Source: Lachnospiraceae bacterium (GTDB lineage: Bacteria; Bacillota; Clostridia; Lachnospirales; Lachnospiraceae). From it: 64,000 bases of DNA. A program made the translations under genes and the position numbers. Location of the stretch: NCBI GenBank assembly GCA_015056815.1, contig SVFN01000007.1:1-64000 (forward strand), written 5' to 3'. Position 1 is the stretch's first letter. Each line of letters starts with the position of its first letter. Below the pieces are notes generated by a model that saw only the letters and a list, made by a program, of their open reading frames with translations, was not told the origin of the DNA and searched no databases. This document shows, one piece after another, positions 17,784-26,331 of this stretch.

Positions 17784-19022
17784 TCAACCTTTTTTTATCA
17801 AGAAAAACCTATCCATTTCATCCATCAATGAGCTTTTATCAAAATGGGTATTGAAGTATTCTCTGGCATTTAACCCCATTTTGTTTCCATTCGCATTCAT
17901 CATTTTTCTAATTCCATTAGACAATGCCTCGGCATTTCCTATTTCAGTACAAATTCCACAATCAGCTTCTTCAATAACTCTTTTTGTTTCCCCTGACGCG
18001 GATGCAATGATAGCCTTACCACAAGCCATATAGGACTGAAGCTTCGCTGGTATTGTGTTCTCCCAGAGAGGCGTCTTATTGAACGAAATAAAACCAGCAT
18101 CGCACGCACTAAGTATTTCTGGTACTCTTTCAGCAGAAACACGGGGAATCATGATAAATTTGTCCTGAACACCCTTCTCTTCAATCTGTCTCTCAAACTC
18201 TGGTAGATAACGACCATCACCTACAATAACAAATTTTACAGTCTCACTCTTTAATAATTCCGCCACTTTAGGCAAAACATCTAAGCCCTGAGCTGTGCCA
18301 ATATTTCCTGTAAAAGCTATCTTATAACATCCATCATCAGGATTTATTCCATCAATATTTTGTGGCTCCATTGGTCTGTAAAACTCTTCAGCGTACTGTG
18401 GCCAATAATGAACCTTGTTCCTATCCACCGGATTTTTCCTATTCACTATAGCCTTTACCAAACTCGGACTCGTGGTGAGAATTGTTCCGGTTTCTCTGTA
18501 AATCTTGTCGACCATTCTGTCAATAGGACCGATAATCGCTTTATTATGTATTCCCGTCACAGTCTCGACATTCTCAGGCCAAAGATCCTGAACATAGAGA
18601 AATGTTGGTACATTATACCTTTTCCCATACCAAACTCCTATCATTGCCTGTGTCATAGGAGAAACCTCAAATGTAAATACAATATCGGCTCTTACATTTG
18701 CCGCCTCGCTGCTCTTTACCCACTTCTTACCGGATCTGACAAAGCTGAAATAATTGGCAGCCATTCCCACAGCATTGATAAGTTTATTACTGCTGTTTCC
18801 TCTTGCGACAAGCGGAATTCTTATGATGTTCACTCCATTCCATATTTCTCGTGTTCTATGTTTCTTATCATATCCCTCAAAGTATTTACCCATTGGATAA
18901 TTCGGTATACCAGTAAGCACTGTTACCTTATAACCTCTCTTGACCCATTCACATGCCATATCGTTCACACGAAACGTTTCAGGATGAAAATATTGAGAAA
19001 TCAACAAAATATGTTTTTTCAT
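17784..19022 (-). CDS. WbuB-type glycosyltransferase family 4
   Basis: A 412-residue GT-B enzyme. The N-terminus ILLISQYFHPETFRVNDMA, the TGIPNYPMGKYFEGY block near 45 and FLYVQDLWPENVETVTG near 145 are characteristic of the WbuB/WbnH-like group that often transfers the second sugar onto a lipid-linked FucNAc or QuiNAc. The donor lobe shows IAFTGNIGTAQGLDVLP near 240 and PAKLQSYMACGKAIIAS near 335. It lies seven bases downstream of the SDR gene. The proposed position as second transferase is an inference from family habits and gene order. Confidence 0.83.
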   Translation of the reverse strand: MKKHILLISQYFHPETFRVNDMACEWVKRGYKVTVLTGIPNYPMGKYFEGYDKKHRTREIWNGVNIIRIPLVARGNSSNKLINAVGMAANYFSFVRSGKKWVKSSEAANVRADIVFTFEVSPMTQAMIGVWYGKRYNVPTFLYVQDLWPENVETVTGIHNKAIIGPIDRMVDKIYRETGTILTTSPSLVKAIVNRKNPVDRNKVHYWPQYAEEFYRPMEPQNIDGINPDDGCYKIAFTGNIGTAQGLDVLPKVAELLKSETVKFVIVGDGRYLPEFERQIEEKGVQDKFIMIPRVSAERVPEILSACDAGFISFNKTPLWENTIPAKLQSYMACGKAIIASASGETKRVIEEADCGICTEIGNAEALSNGIRKMMNANGNKMGLNAREYFNTHFDKSSLMDEMDRFFLIKKG

Positions 19023-19029
19023 GCAAGAC

Positions 19030-19917
19030 TTACCCTTCTGTCCTTTTGATAGATTCTTTTAGGTCAATTATCTGGTAATGAAAATTATACTGGCTTATCG
19101 TTTTCTCATAACTCAAATTTCCAAAAGCCTTATTCGCCAAATCTCGTGTCTTTCCCGGCACGATCAACGCTAATTTAACGCCCCAGTTCCATACTTTCGA
19201 AACAAGTATCTTATGATCAGAAACACCGGCAATCATTTTTACCATCTCGGAAGTCTTTGTGTATTCGGCATTCTGTGGCCAAAACACTCCGCCTTCGCCT
19301 CTTATCATCACTTGACACAAAAACTCACACAGATTCTCTATATAAAGCATCGATCTTTCATTATCAACATCCGGAAAAACAGGTAACTTTTTCGCCATCT
19401 TTGCCAACGTAGGATAATTCCCTTTACTGCCTTTTCCGTAAATCATTGGCGGACGTAAAACGGTCACGATAAAGCTGTCATCCGCTAATTGCCTTACGCC
19501 TTTGTCAGCCTGCCACTTACTATCCCCATAAAAATTGGAAGGTTGGGGCTCTGTATCTCTTGTGATCCGTTTTTGTTTCCCATAAGGCGCTGAATCTCCA
19601 TACACAATAGCCGATGACATAAATACAAACTGTTTCACGCCATCCGCTTTTGCCTTTTGGCATGTTTCTATTGCCAGATCTGTATTGATTGCATAATATT
19701 TCTTCTTGGTTTCCTCACTCACATTTCCCACATCAGCATGAGCGATGCCCGCAACATGGAAAACGCAATCATATCCGCTAAAAGCTTTCTGCCTCCAGCT
19801 TCCATCGATCATATCTACGGTTTCGATTAAAAGCTCCTGACTGTATTTATCTGTCACATACTGTTCAAAGCTTGTGCCAATATATGAATTTGCGCCTGTG
19901 ATGAGCACTTTCTTCAT
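19030..19917 (-). CDS. NAD-dependent epimerase/4-ketoreductase (SDR) for the initiating sugar
   Basis: A 295-residue extended SDR. The glycine loop is GANSYIG at residues 8-14, MSSAIVYGD near 105 and the YxxxK pair as FYGDSK near 133. RPPMIYGKGSKGNYP follows. The sequence is closest in style to the WbpV/WbuV-like reductases that convert UDP-4-keto-6-deoxy-GlcNAc to UDP-QuiNAc, or to GalE-like epimerases. Position between the phosphoglycosyl transferase and the WbuB-like transferase, with a WbpM-type dehydratase at the head of the locus, favours a role in making the first, lipid-linked amino sugar. Confidence 0.75.
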   Translation of the reverse strand: MKKVLITGANSYIGTSFEQYVTDKYSQELLIETVDMIDGSWRQKAFSGYDCVFHVAGIAHADVGNVSEETKKKYYAINTDLAIETCQKAKADGVKQFVFMSSAIVYGDSAPYGKQKRITRDTEPQPSNFYGDSKWQADKGVRQLADDSFIVTVLRPPMIYGKGSKGNYPTLAKMAKKLPVFPDVDNERSMLYIENLCEFLCQVMIRGEGGVFWPQNAEYTKTSEMVKMIAGVSDHKILVSKVWNWGVKLALIVPGKTRDLANKAFGNLSYEKTISQYNFHYQIIDLKESIKRTEG

Positions 19918-19929
19918 CTTGATTCCACC

Positions 19930-20316
19930 CTACTCATGCAGCTCTACAACGTTTCCATCCAAATCCCTGATGAATACATATCTCTCCCCGATCCAGTCAG
20001 CAGAGATTTTATCCACTTGCAGTTCATGATCCAGCTGCAGATTGCACGCATTACTCAATCTTTCAATCTCACACTCTATGTTAGCAACCTTAAACGCCAT
20101 ATGTCTTAGACCTAACGGTTCATCCATTGCCTCCGCCCGTTTAGGATGTCTTGGATCAACAAACAATTCAAGCTGTATTCCGTATCCCTCAAGTAGAATG
20201 ATCAGATCATATGCTCTTTCTTTTCTGTAAAACTCTGTGAAGCCAAGTATCTTATAAAACTCTACACACTTTTCCGAAGAAACGATGAAAGAAATATGAT
20301 GCACTCCTAAGATCAT
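19930..20316 (-). CDS. VOC (glyoxalase/bleomycin-resistance fold) protein
   Basis: A 128-residue protein with two beta-alpha-beta-beta-beta modules. HHISFIVSSEKCVEFYKILG opens the first and DPRHPKRAEAMDEPLGLRHMAFKV the second; YVFIRDLDGNVVELHE ends it. His6/His7, Glu near 52, His near 76 and the terminal Glu are in the usual metal-binding positions. It lies in the capsule operon with 12- and 15-base gaps to its neighbours. Function is unknown; VOC enzymes include epimerases, isomerases and lyases, so a sugar-modifying role is possible. Confidence 0.75.
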   Translation of the reverse strand: MILGVHHISFIVSSEKCVEFYKILGFTEFYRKERAYDLIILLEGYGIQLELFVDPRHPKRAEAMDEPLGLRHMAFKVANIECEIERLSNACNLQLDHELQVDKISADWIGERYVFIRDLDGNVVELHE

Positions 20317-20331
20317 GTACTATCTCCTATC

Positions 20332-21165
20332 CTATCCTTTTCTTCTCGCTCCGGTTCCGCCTTCTACTACACTGCTATCACCGGTGAATACCCCAAGACT
20401 TCCAAAGAAACATTTCAGATCCATTTTAAATCCCATATTCTTTGTATACTCTCCATCCAGCTTTGCTTTCACCGGAATCTCCAGTTCATCTCTACCATTG
20501 ATCTGCGCCCAGCCGGTAAGTCCCGGTTTCACATCGTTAGCACCCCATTTATCTCTCTCTGCCGTCAAAAGATCCTGATTCCAAAGTCCCGGGCGAGGCC
20601 CGATCACGCTCATATTTCCGATGAAAATATCCCAGATCTGCGGAAGCTCATCGAGAGAATGCGCTCTGATAAACTTGCCTGCCTTTGTGATATACTGCTC
20701 AGGATTTTCCAGCATATGAGTCGGCTTGTCATGTGGTGTGCACATTTTCATAGAGCGAAACTTATGTAATTTAAAATATTGTTTATCTTTTCCGAGCCGC
20801 TTCTGGGTAAACAGCACCGGCCCCGGATCATCGATCACGATCCAAAGACTTAAAATCAAAAATAACGGGGAAAGAATGACAAGCCCTCCAAAAGACAGGA
20901 TGATATCCAACAGTCTTTTCACGAACTTTTCATAGAAAGACTCTTTATGATCCGTATTGGCAACCGACTCCAAATGTCCCCTCACACCGTCTGCATTTTC
21001 TTTTTCGTTCTCGTTTTCTACAAATCGGACTGTTTTCCCCTCCATAGGGTTCTTTTCTTCCGGATGATTCTTATAGATGGAATCCGGTTTCTTGATCAGC
21101 CCTACAAGTGCCATCCCTGCCGCAACAGTTCCTAACACAGTTACTATTTTTCCAAAAATCTGCAT
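20332..21165 (-). CDS. Undecaprenyl-phosphate sugar-1-phosphate transferase (initiating enzyme)
   Basis: A 277-residue small-type phosphoglycosyl transferase. An extra N-terminal hydrophobic segment (5-25) is followed by a charged linker. The core begins YEKFVKRLLDIILSFGGLVI (re-entrant helix), then PGPVLFTQKRLGKDKQYFKLHKFRSMK, the catalytic-type DELPQIWDIF near 165 and the MSVIGPRPG motif. The family transfers a sugar phosphate from UDP-sugar to undecaprenyl phosphate and so starts the repeat unit. It is the first gene after the promoter and leader at 21166-21407. Confidence 0.9.
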   Translation of the reverse strand: MQIFGKIVTVLGTVAAGMALVGLIKKPDSIYKNHPEEKNPMEGKTVRFVENENEKENADGVRGHLESVANTDHKESFYEKFVKRLLDIILSFGGLVILSPLFLILSLWIVIDDPGPVLFTQKRLGKDKQYFKLHKFRSMKMCTPHDKPTHMLENPEQYITKAGKFIRAHSLDELPQIWDIFIGNMSVIGPRPGLWNQDLLTAERDKWGANDVKPGLTGWAQINGRDELEIPVKAKLDGEYTKNMGFKMDLKCFFGSLGVFTGDSSVVEGGTGARRKG

Positions 21166-21378
21166 GTCTTTACCTCAGAACTATATATCTCTCATAACGT
21201 CATCCGACAACATTTGCAATTTCTAAACACATTCTATTTTATGGCGTGCTTCGCCATCCAGGCCTTTCTACCTGACTGTCTCCTCATTCTGTCATGCCCC
21301 TCTCCCTTCCTGTGCCCCTGCTTCAGGAAATTCAAAAGGCAATCCTGCCCCAGGTTTTGTGTACACATAACCTCTATT
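21166..21378 (-). promoter_or_regulatory. Capsule operon leader with two hairpins (candidate LoaP target)
   Basis: The 5' leader between the predicted promoter and the phosphoglycosyl transferase is about 210 nt. It contains a hairpin TTCCTG/CAGGAA with an 11-nt loop (plus coordinates 21307-21329) and a tight ATGGCG/CGCCAT hairpin with a 5-nt loop (21241-21257). LoaP proteins act on RNA elements in the leader of long polysaccharide operons, and a loaP gene lies 1.2 kb upstream. Which hairpin, if either, is the binding element cannot be told by eye. No gene was seen in 21166-21601. Confidence 0.45.
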
Positions 21379-21407
21379 ATCATATCGCATTCTCATAGCC
21401 CCCGCAA
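21379..21407 (-). promoter_or_regulatory. Predicted sigma-A promoter of the capsule operon
   Basis: Reading the minus strand, TTGCGG (plus 21402-21407) and TATGAT (21379-21384) are separated by exactly 17 bases. Transcription would enter the leader of the phosphoglycosyl transferase gene. Confidence 0.55.
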
Positions 21408-21527
21408 TATGACAATTTTTCCAATATTGCAAAAAACTCACACACTTTTTGTGAAATATGCCAAATCTGTCCCAAGAAACAGTTGGTATATCCCTTAAAA
21501 TCCAAAAGACTATAAAAACACCTCCGT

Positions 21528-21550
21528 CCAATACCGCTTTTGTGTATTGG
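21528..21550 (-). terminator. Hairpin after the ATPase remnant, possible weak terminator
   Basis: A 7-bp perfect stem (CCAATAC/GTATTGG, loop nine bases) lies between the AAA-ATPase remnant and the capsule promoter. On the minus strand five T follow about nine bases later, so it is at best a weak terminator; an RNA-binding role is equally possible. Confidence 0.3.
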
Positions 21551-21601
21551 GCAGAGGCTGAAACGAAGCTTCCCGGCACCCCTCATACATCCCGGATGGA
21601 C

Positions 21602-22617
21602 TCACACGGTTCCCTCATAGAGGATCTTATCTCCGATAGTAACCTGTTCAACTCCTGTCTTTTTCTTCTTGTTGAAGTTAAAGCTGAGCATATACCCTGT
21701 GTCAAGTCCAAAGTAATCCAGATATTCACTGATCTGTTTTTCGCCATCGGCATTATACCGTGGTCCCCGCCAGATCTTCTGTTCGATGATATACTGCTGC
21801 CCCGGATAGTCCACGATCACATCGGTTCGTGTCTGATCTCTGGTCTGTGCCTCGATATAATAGTTGCCGGTACCGTTGATGATCTGTTTCAAATACAGCA
21901 GGAAATACTCCCTTCCATCCTTTTCCCGAAACCGTTCCTCAAGAGGTCCGAAGGTTTCTGTAAATGTGTCTATAAATCCCTGGAGGATCGCTCTCATTTG
22001 GAGCCTGCCGTCTATGACGAATCGGTTCCTACCCAGATCGCCCGCTCTGGAGAATACATTATTTTTTAATTCTTCCTCAAAGAGGAACAGATTATAAAGC
22101 ATTGTTTCAAAGATCCGGTTGGCAACACGAACCGTATTATGATCATTCCTGATCATTCCATACATCTGCATCTGGACAATCTCATCCTGTTGGGCATTAT
22201 ATGCGATCTTCGTACCTTCCATCAGGACGCTGCGGATGGTAGCTTTCAGATCAGGGTAGTTGTTCAGGTTCTTTGTCAAGGTCTGAAACAGTGTGTTGTT
22301 TTCTGAAAGAAGCAATTTCACTGCTTCATCGATACCGATATTTGACCAGGCTTCTGATAAAAGCATTTTCTTACTGACCTGCTCATCGATCAGCTGGCAG
22401 ATCCTGCTGACTAAGAATGGATATCCGTTTGTATAATCCCGGATTTGTTTTGCTATATTTGCAGTATCCATACCCGTTTGATGATCCTGTTCATATTCAT
22501 CCAGCATCCCCTAGATGCCCTCTTTGGAAAGGCTCATATCTATTGTAAAATCAGCTGCAATGTTCCACGGACTGTTTTCTTTTGAAGATTCTCTTGCTGC
22601 AATCGTAAGAAACGTTT
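21602..22617 (-). pseudogene. AAA-ATPase/PD-(D/E)XK nuclease protein, N-terminally truncated with internal stop
   Basis: Starting right after the loaP stop, the frame reads FLTIAARESSKENSPWNIAA, matching the middle of the AAA-ATPase_like family. It is interrupted by TAG at 22513-22511 (EGI*GML) and then continues through the C-terminal helical region into a PD-(D/E)XK-like end: YIEAQTRDQTRTDVIVDYP near the C-terminus and YIIEQKIWRG supply the D and ExK residues. About 200 N-terminal residues with the P-loop are missing. An internal ATG at 22507 could still yield a 301-residue nuclease-like fragment. These genes are multicopy in related bacteria; this copy is decayed. Confidence 0.8.
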
Positions 22618-23172
22618 CTATTCTTCTTTTTGGACAAATTCGATCCCCAGATGCAGGATCGTTGACTGTCCCATGAAATCCACCTCCACCATGGCGATAC
22701 GCCTGTGGAGATCGATCTTTTTCACCTTTCCGACAAAATCGGTCAATGGTCCGGAAAGGACTCTGACCTGATCGTTCTCATCAAAGTCGATCAGGGAAAG
22801 CTCGGAGACGGGATTGCCGTCAAAGTCTGATACTTCTTTAAAATTCCCTGTGATCTTCATCAACCACTTCACTTCCGCATCGGTCAGGGGATAGATCTGT
22901 GAGGTGTTTTCCGGATCATCCTTCCCCAACAGTCCAAAAAACAGGGGGATCTTTTGAAGCTCTTCGTAGAGTGAGAGCACATTTTCACTGAAGATGAAGA
23001 TATAGCCGGGGATCAGCTTCTGATAGATTTCCTTCCACTCACCCCGGATCTTTTTGCGCAGATGTCGGATCGGGTGGAAGCAGCGCTCACAGAGTTCTTC
23101 TGATATTCTACTTTTAATATAATTTTCGGCGAGGGCTTCTTTGCCCGCGCCGACGTAAATAACATAATACAT
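22618..23172 (-). CDS. loaP: Transcription antiterminator LoaP (NusG paralog)
   Basis: A 184-residue NusG-like protein. The N-terminal NGN domain is MYYVIYVGAGKEALAENYIK through LIPGYIFIFSENVLSLYEEL, and the C-terminal KOW domain begins near 130 with DENDQVRVLSGPLTDFVGKV. It differs from housekeeping NusG in the basic FHPIRHLRKKIRGEWKE segment and is found inside a polysaccharide locus, which is the signature of LoaP. LoaP binds RNA polymerase and a leader RNA and allows read-through of long biosynthetic operons. AAAGGAG is five bases before the ATG. It lies between the membrane dehydratase and the main operon promoter. Confidence 0.9.
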   Translation of the reverse strand: MYYVIYVGAGKEALAENYIKSRISEELCERCFHPIRHLRKKIRGEWKEIYQKLIPGYIFIFSENVLSLYEELQKIPLFFGLLGKDDPENTSQIYPLTDAEVKWLMKITGNFKEVSDFDGNPVSELSLIDFDENDQVRVLSGPLTDFVGKVKKIDLHRRIAMVEVDFMGQSTILHLGIEFVQKEE

Positions 23173-23199
23173 ATATTCTCCTTTTGGGAAACAGAAGCC

Positions 23200-25173
23200 T
23201 TAGGCCGGGGCATAGGTGGCTACGATCTCCTGTACATAGGCACGGATGTCCTCGTCATTGTCATAGGCTTTTTTCATGAGCACCTCCAGCTGCATGAGGA
23301 AGGTCTCATGATCGAAGGCAATGGGACTTCCGATATGGATCAGCTTGTTCGGAGTCGTCTCCATTCCTTCTTCTTCCATTAATTTCTCTTCATAAAGCTT
23401 CTCACCGGGTCTGAGTCCTGTATATTCGATCCGGATGTCCTCATCCGGTCGTAAACCGGACAGCTTGATGAGGTTGCGGGCAAGCGCTTCGATCTTAACA
23501 GGCTCTCCCATGTCGAGGACGAAGATTTCGCCGCCCTTCGCATAGCCGCCGGCCTGAAGCACGAGGCTGACCGCCTCCGGAATGGTCATGAAGTATCTTA
23601 TGATATCCGGGTGTGTGACCGTCACCGGTCCACCCTGTTCGATCTGCTTTTTAAACAGCGGGATCACAGAGCCGTTAGAGCCAAGTACGTTTCCGAAGCG
23701 GACGGCTACAAATTCTGTTTTGATCTGATCGGGGATCTTCGCAAACCCCATGCTTCCGCTCTCATCCTCCGCATGTACGTATAAAAGCGGCAGCTTCTCC
23801 GGCGTGCCTGCCTTGATCATGTAATCGAAGGTCTGCACGATCATCTCGCACAGGCGTTTGCTGGCGCCCATGATGTTGGTGGGATTGACTGCCTTATCGG
23901 TACTGATCAGAACGAACCGCTTACAGCCGTGGGTCATGGCGGCATAAGCCGTCTTATAGGTGCCGATCGCGTTATTCTTGATACTCTCGCAGGGGCTGTC
24001 CTCCATAAGCGGTACGTGCTTGTGGGCTGCCGCATGATAAACGATGTCAGGCCGGTATTTGGCAAATACCTGTTCGATACGTCTGCTGTCTCTGACCGAA
24101 CCGATCAGCACCTCCAGATGAAGTCCCGGGTATTTTTTCTTAAGCTCCTGCTGGATGTCGTAAGCATTGTTCTCATAAACATCCAGAATGATCAGCTGCT
24201 TCGGTGCATGTGCCGCGATCTGCCGGCAAAGTTCCGAGCCGATGGAGCCGCCGCCGCCTGTGACTAAGATCACCTTGCCGCTTAGCTGGTCAAAGATCTC
24301 TCTTAGCTCCACCTTGATGGGCTCACGTCCCAGAAGGTCTTCCACTTCTACATTCTTTAAAGCCTGCAGGCCCACTTCCCCGTTATAAAGCTGATAAATA
24401 CCGGGAAGGCTCTTAAGCTCACAGCTTGTCTCCTTGCAGATATTTAAGATCTCACGCCGCTGCACGGCTGTCGCAGACGGGATCACGACGTAGATCTTCT
24501 CCACATGGTATTTCTCGACATTGGCAAGGATATCGTCCCTGCCTCCCACGACCGGTACGCCGTCAATGTATTTGCCCCATTTGGTGGGATCGTCATCAAT
24601 GATACAGCAGACTCTGTCATCAGACTCTGTCGCCCTGTCCATATCCCGCAGGATGATACGGCCGGAGGTGCCGGCACCGATGAGCATGACATTATGATAA
24701 TGCTCTGCCTTTCGCGCTCTTCTGGAGCGCTCTAACAGGATAAAGCGGTAGGAAAAGCGCACGCCCACGATCAGGATAAACTGGATCGCCATACCAAACA
24801 CATAGTAGGTGATCGGCATACGCTGAAAAATCAGAGTGATCAGGATCGTATGACAGACACCTGTGACTGCCGAAGAGACGACGACTCTCGCCAACTCACT
24901 GTAGCTGGCAAATCGCCAGATACTGTGATAAAGCCTTAACCCCCTGAATACGATCAGACACAGGATCGTATAGATCGGGACAAAGTACACATATGTCATC
25001 AGATACTTCGGCTCGATCTTACTGAACTGACAGTCAAAGCGGATCCATAACGCCAGAAAATACGCTGCGTTGACCGCCAGAATATCATACAGGATCAGAC
25101 ACAGCGTCGCCCCCTGTATCTGCTTTCTTTTATTATTTAAAACCGTCTTTTCCTCTTCTGCCTGTTTTATCAT
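23200..25173 (-). CDS. Membrane nucleotide-sugar 4,6-dehydratase (WbpM/CapD/PglF type)
   Basis: About 657 residues. Four N-terminal membrane helices (about 20-140) are followed by a CoA-binding-like Rossmann domain with LIGAGTSGR near 168 and a C-terminal extended-SDR dehydratase domain with VTGGGGSIGSE near 305. The active site is NIMGASK, i.e. MxxxK, as in WbpM and FlaA1-like enzymes. It makes UDP-2-acetamido-2,6-dideoxy-D-xylo-hexos-4-ulose, precursor of QuiNAc, FucNAc or bacillosamine. The start at 25173 follows GAGG by 11 bases; an in-frame GTG at 25221 has no such site. It is the first gene of the locus. Confidence 0.88.
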   Translation of the reverse strand: MIKQAEEEKTVLNNKRKQIQGATLCLILYDILAVNAAYFLALWIRFDCQFSKIEPKYLMTYVYFVPIYTILCLIVFRGLRLYHSIWRFASYSELARVVVSSAVTGVCHTILITLIFQRMPITYYVFGMAIQFILIVGVRFSYRFILLERSRRARKAEHYHNVMLIGAGTSGRIILRDMDRATESDDRVCCIIDDDPTKWGKYIDGVPVVGGRDDILANVEKYHVEKIYVVIPSATAVQRREILNICKETSCELKSLPGIYQLYNGEVGLQALKNVEVEDLLGREPIKVELREIFDQLSGKVILVTGGGGSIGSELCRQIAAHAPKQLIILDVYENNAYDIQQELKKKYPGLHLEVLIGSVRDSRRIEQVFAKYRPDIVYHAAAHKHVPLMEDSPCESIKNNAIGTYKTAYAAMTHGCKRFVLISTDKAVNPTNIMGASKRLCEMIVQTFDYMIKAGTPEKLPLLYVHAEDESGSMGFAKIPDQIKTEFVAVRFGNVLGSNGSVIPLFKKQIEQGGPVTVTHPDIIRYFMTIPEAVSLVLQAGGYAKGGEIFVLDMGEPVKIEALARNLIKLSGLRPDEDIRIEYTGLRPGEKLYEEKLMEEEGMETTPNKLIHIGSPIAFDHETFLMQLEVLMKKAYDNDEDIRAYVQEIVATYAPA

Positions 25174-25186
25174 TTTCTTTTCTTCC

Positions 25187-25243
25187 TCATTCGACCTTCG
25201 TCCTGCATGATCCTGTGACACTCTTACGCAGATACGTTCTCAT
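25187..25243 (-). CDS. Possible 18-codon upstream ORF before the membrane dehydratase
   Basis: An ATG at 25243 preceded by AAAGGAAAGAAG encodes MRTYLRKSVTGSCRTKVE and stops at 25187, where its TGA merges with the GAGG site of the dehydratase gene. A short translated ORF ending at the next ribosome-binding site could couple translation. It may be chance. Confidence 0.25.
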   Translation of the reverse strand: MRTYLRKSVTGSCRTKVE

Positions 25244-25271
25244 TTTTTCTCTTCTTTCCTTTCAACACTTT

Positions 25272-25299
25272 AACATAGTAAACTGCTTTTTACAACCAA
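25272..25299 (-). promoter_or_regulatory. Predicted promoter of the dehydratase-loaP unit
   Basis: On the minus strand TTGGTT (plus 25294-25299) and TATGTT (25272-25277) are 16 bases apart, in an AT-rich stretch just before the dehydratase gene. Confidence 0.4.
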
Positions 25300-25334
25300 A
25301 AAGATTTACCATTTTTTCAGATTTTTATACAGTC

Positions 25335-25380
25335 AAAAAAAGACGGTTCCAGATTCTGATACCGGCAATTTGTAATCCGT
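25335..25380 (-). terminator. Weak terminator-like hairpin after metA
   Basis: Immediately after the metA stop the minus strand can pair ACGG with CCGT over a long loop, followed by CTTTTTTT. The U-run is good but the stem is short. Confidence 0.35.
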
Positions 25381-25381
25381 T

Positions 25382-26287
25382 TTACAGATCATACGGTGTT
25401 ACCTGATATACGTAATAGTTCAGCCAGTTGCTGTAGAGATTGTTGCTGTGACTTCTCCACTGCAAAAGCGGGCGCTTCGTCGGATCGTCATCCGGGTAAT
25501 AGTTATAAGGAATATGGATTGGAAGTCCTTTGCCCAGATCCCTCTGGTACTCGTTGTGCAGGGTATAGCGGTCATATTCCGGATGACCGTTGACGAAGAT
25601 CTTCTTACCCTCCTCGGCGATGGCTAAAAAGACGCCTGCCTCATCCGACTCTGCCAGCACTGTCAGCTGATCGCAGGCATGGATCTTGTCTGCCGGCGTC
25701 TCGGTGTGGCGGCTGTGGGGCGCCAGGAAAATATCGTCAAAGCCTCTTACAAGCGGAATCTTGCGGTTCATCACTCTGTGGGGATAAACGCCAAACAGCT
25801 TCTCGCTTAAATGTGCCTTCTGGATCCCATAATAATGATAAAAGCCTGCCTGAGCCCCCCAGCAGATATGGAAGGTACTGGTCACATGTTCTTCCGCCCA
25901 GTCCATGATCGCGCAGATCTCCTCCCAGTAATCGACTTCCTCAAAGGTGATGTCCTCCACCGGCGCTCCGGTGATGATCAGGCCGTCGAATTTGAGTGAC
26001 TTGATCTCATCAAAGGTATTGTAAAACTTATTCAGATGACTGGCCGGCGTATTGATGGATATGTGGCTGGTCAGATTCAAAAAGGTCACATCCACCTGCA
26101 GGGGCGTATTGGATAGAGCACGCAGGATCTGCAGTTCCGTATCCTGCTTGACCGGCATGATGTTTAAGATACAGACCTTCAGTGGTCGGATATCCTGATG
26201 GATCGCACGGTTTTCGTCCATGACGAAGATATTTTCATTCTCAAGGATCTCCCTTGCGGGTAAATCTTTCTGTGTTTTTATAGGCAT
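25382..26287 (-). CDS. metA: Homoserine O-acyltransferase MetA (probably acetyl-CoA specific)
   Basis: A 301-residue enzyme of methionine synthesis. The nucleophile C142 lies in FHICWGAQAG, and NGHPEYD provides the catalytic His/Glu pair. Residue 111 is Glu in GAPVE; in this family Glu111 goes with acetyl-CoA use and Gly111 with succinyl-CoA use, so the product is probably O-acetylhomoserine despite the MetA fold. A GGAA site precedes the ATG. The gene has an unusually long structured leader (26332-26472) and no neighbouring methionine genes. Confidence 0.93.
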   Translation of the reverse strand: MPIKTQKDLPAREILENENIFVMDENRAIHQDIRPLKVCILNIMPVKQDTELQILRALSNTPLQVDVTFLNLTSHISINTPASHLNKFYNTFDEIKSLKFDGLIITGAPVEDITFEEVDYWEEICAIMDWAEEHVTSTFHICWGAQAGFYHYYGIQKAHLSEKLFGVYPHRVMNRKIPLVRGFDDIFLAPHSRHTETPADKIHACDQLTVLAESDEAGVFLAIAEEGKKIFVNGHPEYDRYTLHNEYQRDLGKGLPIHIPYNYYPDDDPTKRPLLQWRSHSNNLYSNWLNYYVYQVTPYDL

Positions 26288-26331
26288 GGTTGTGATTCCT
26301 TTCTTCTTGTTTCTATATGTTTCTATCTGTC

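Noticed and set aside
21214-21498. Overlapping small frames on both strands in the capsule leader region
   Set aside because: None has a ribosome-binding site or recognisable sequence; the interval is better read as promoter and leader.
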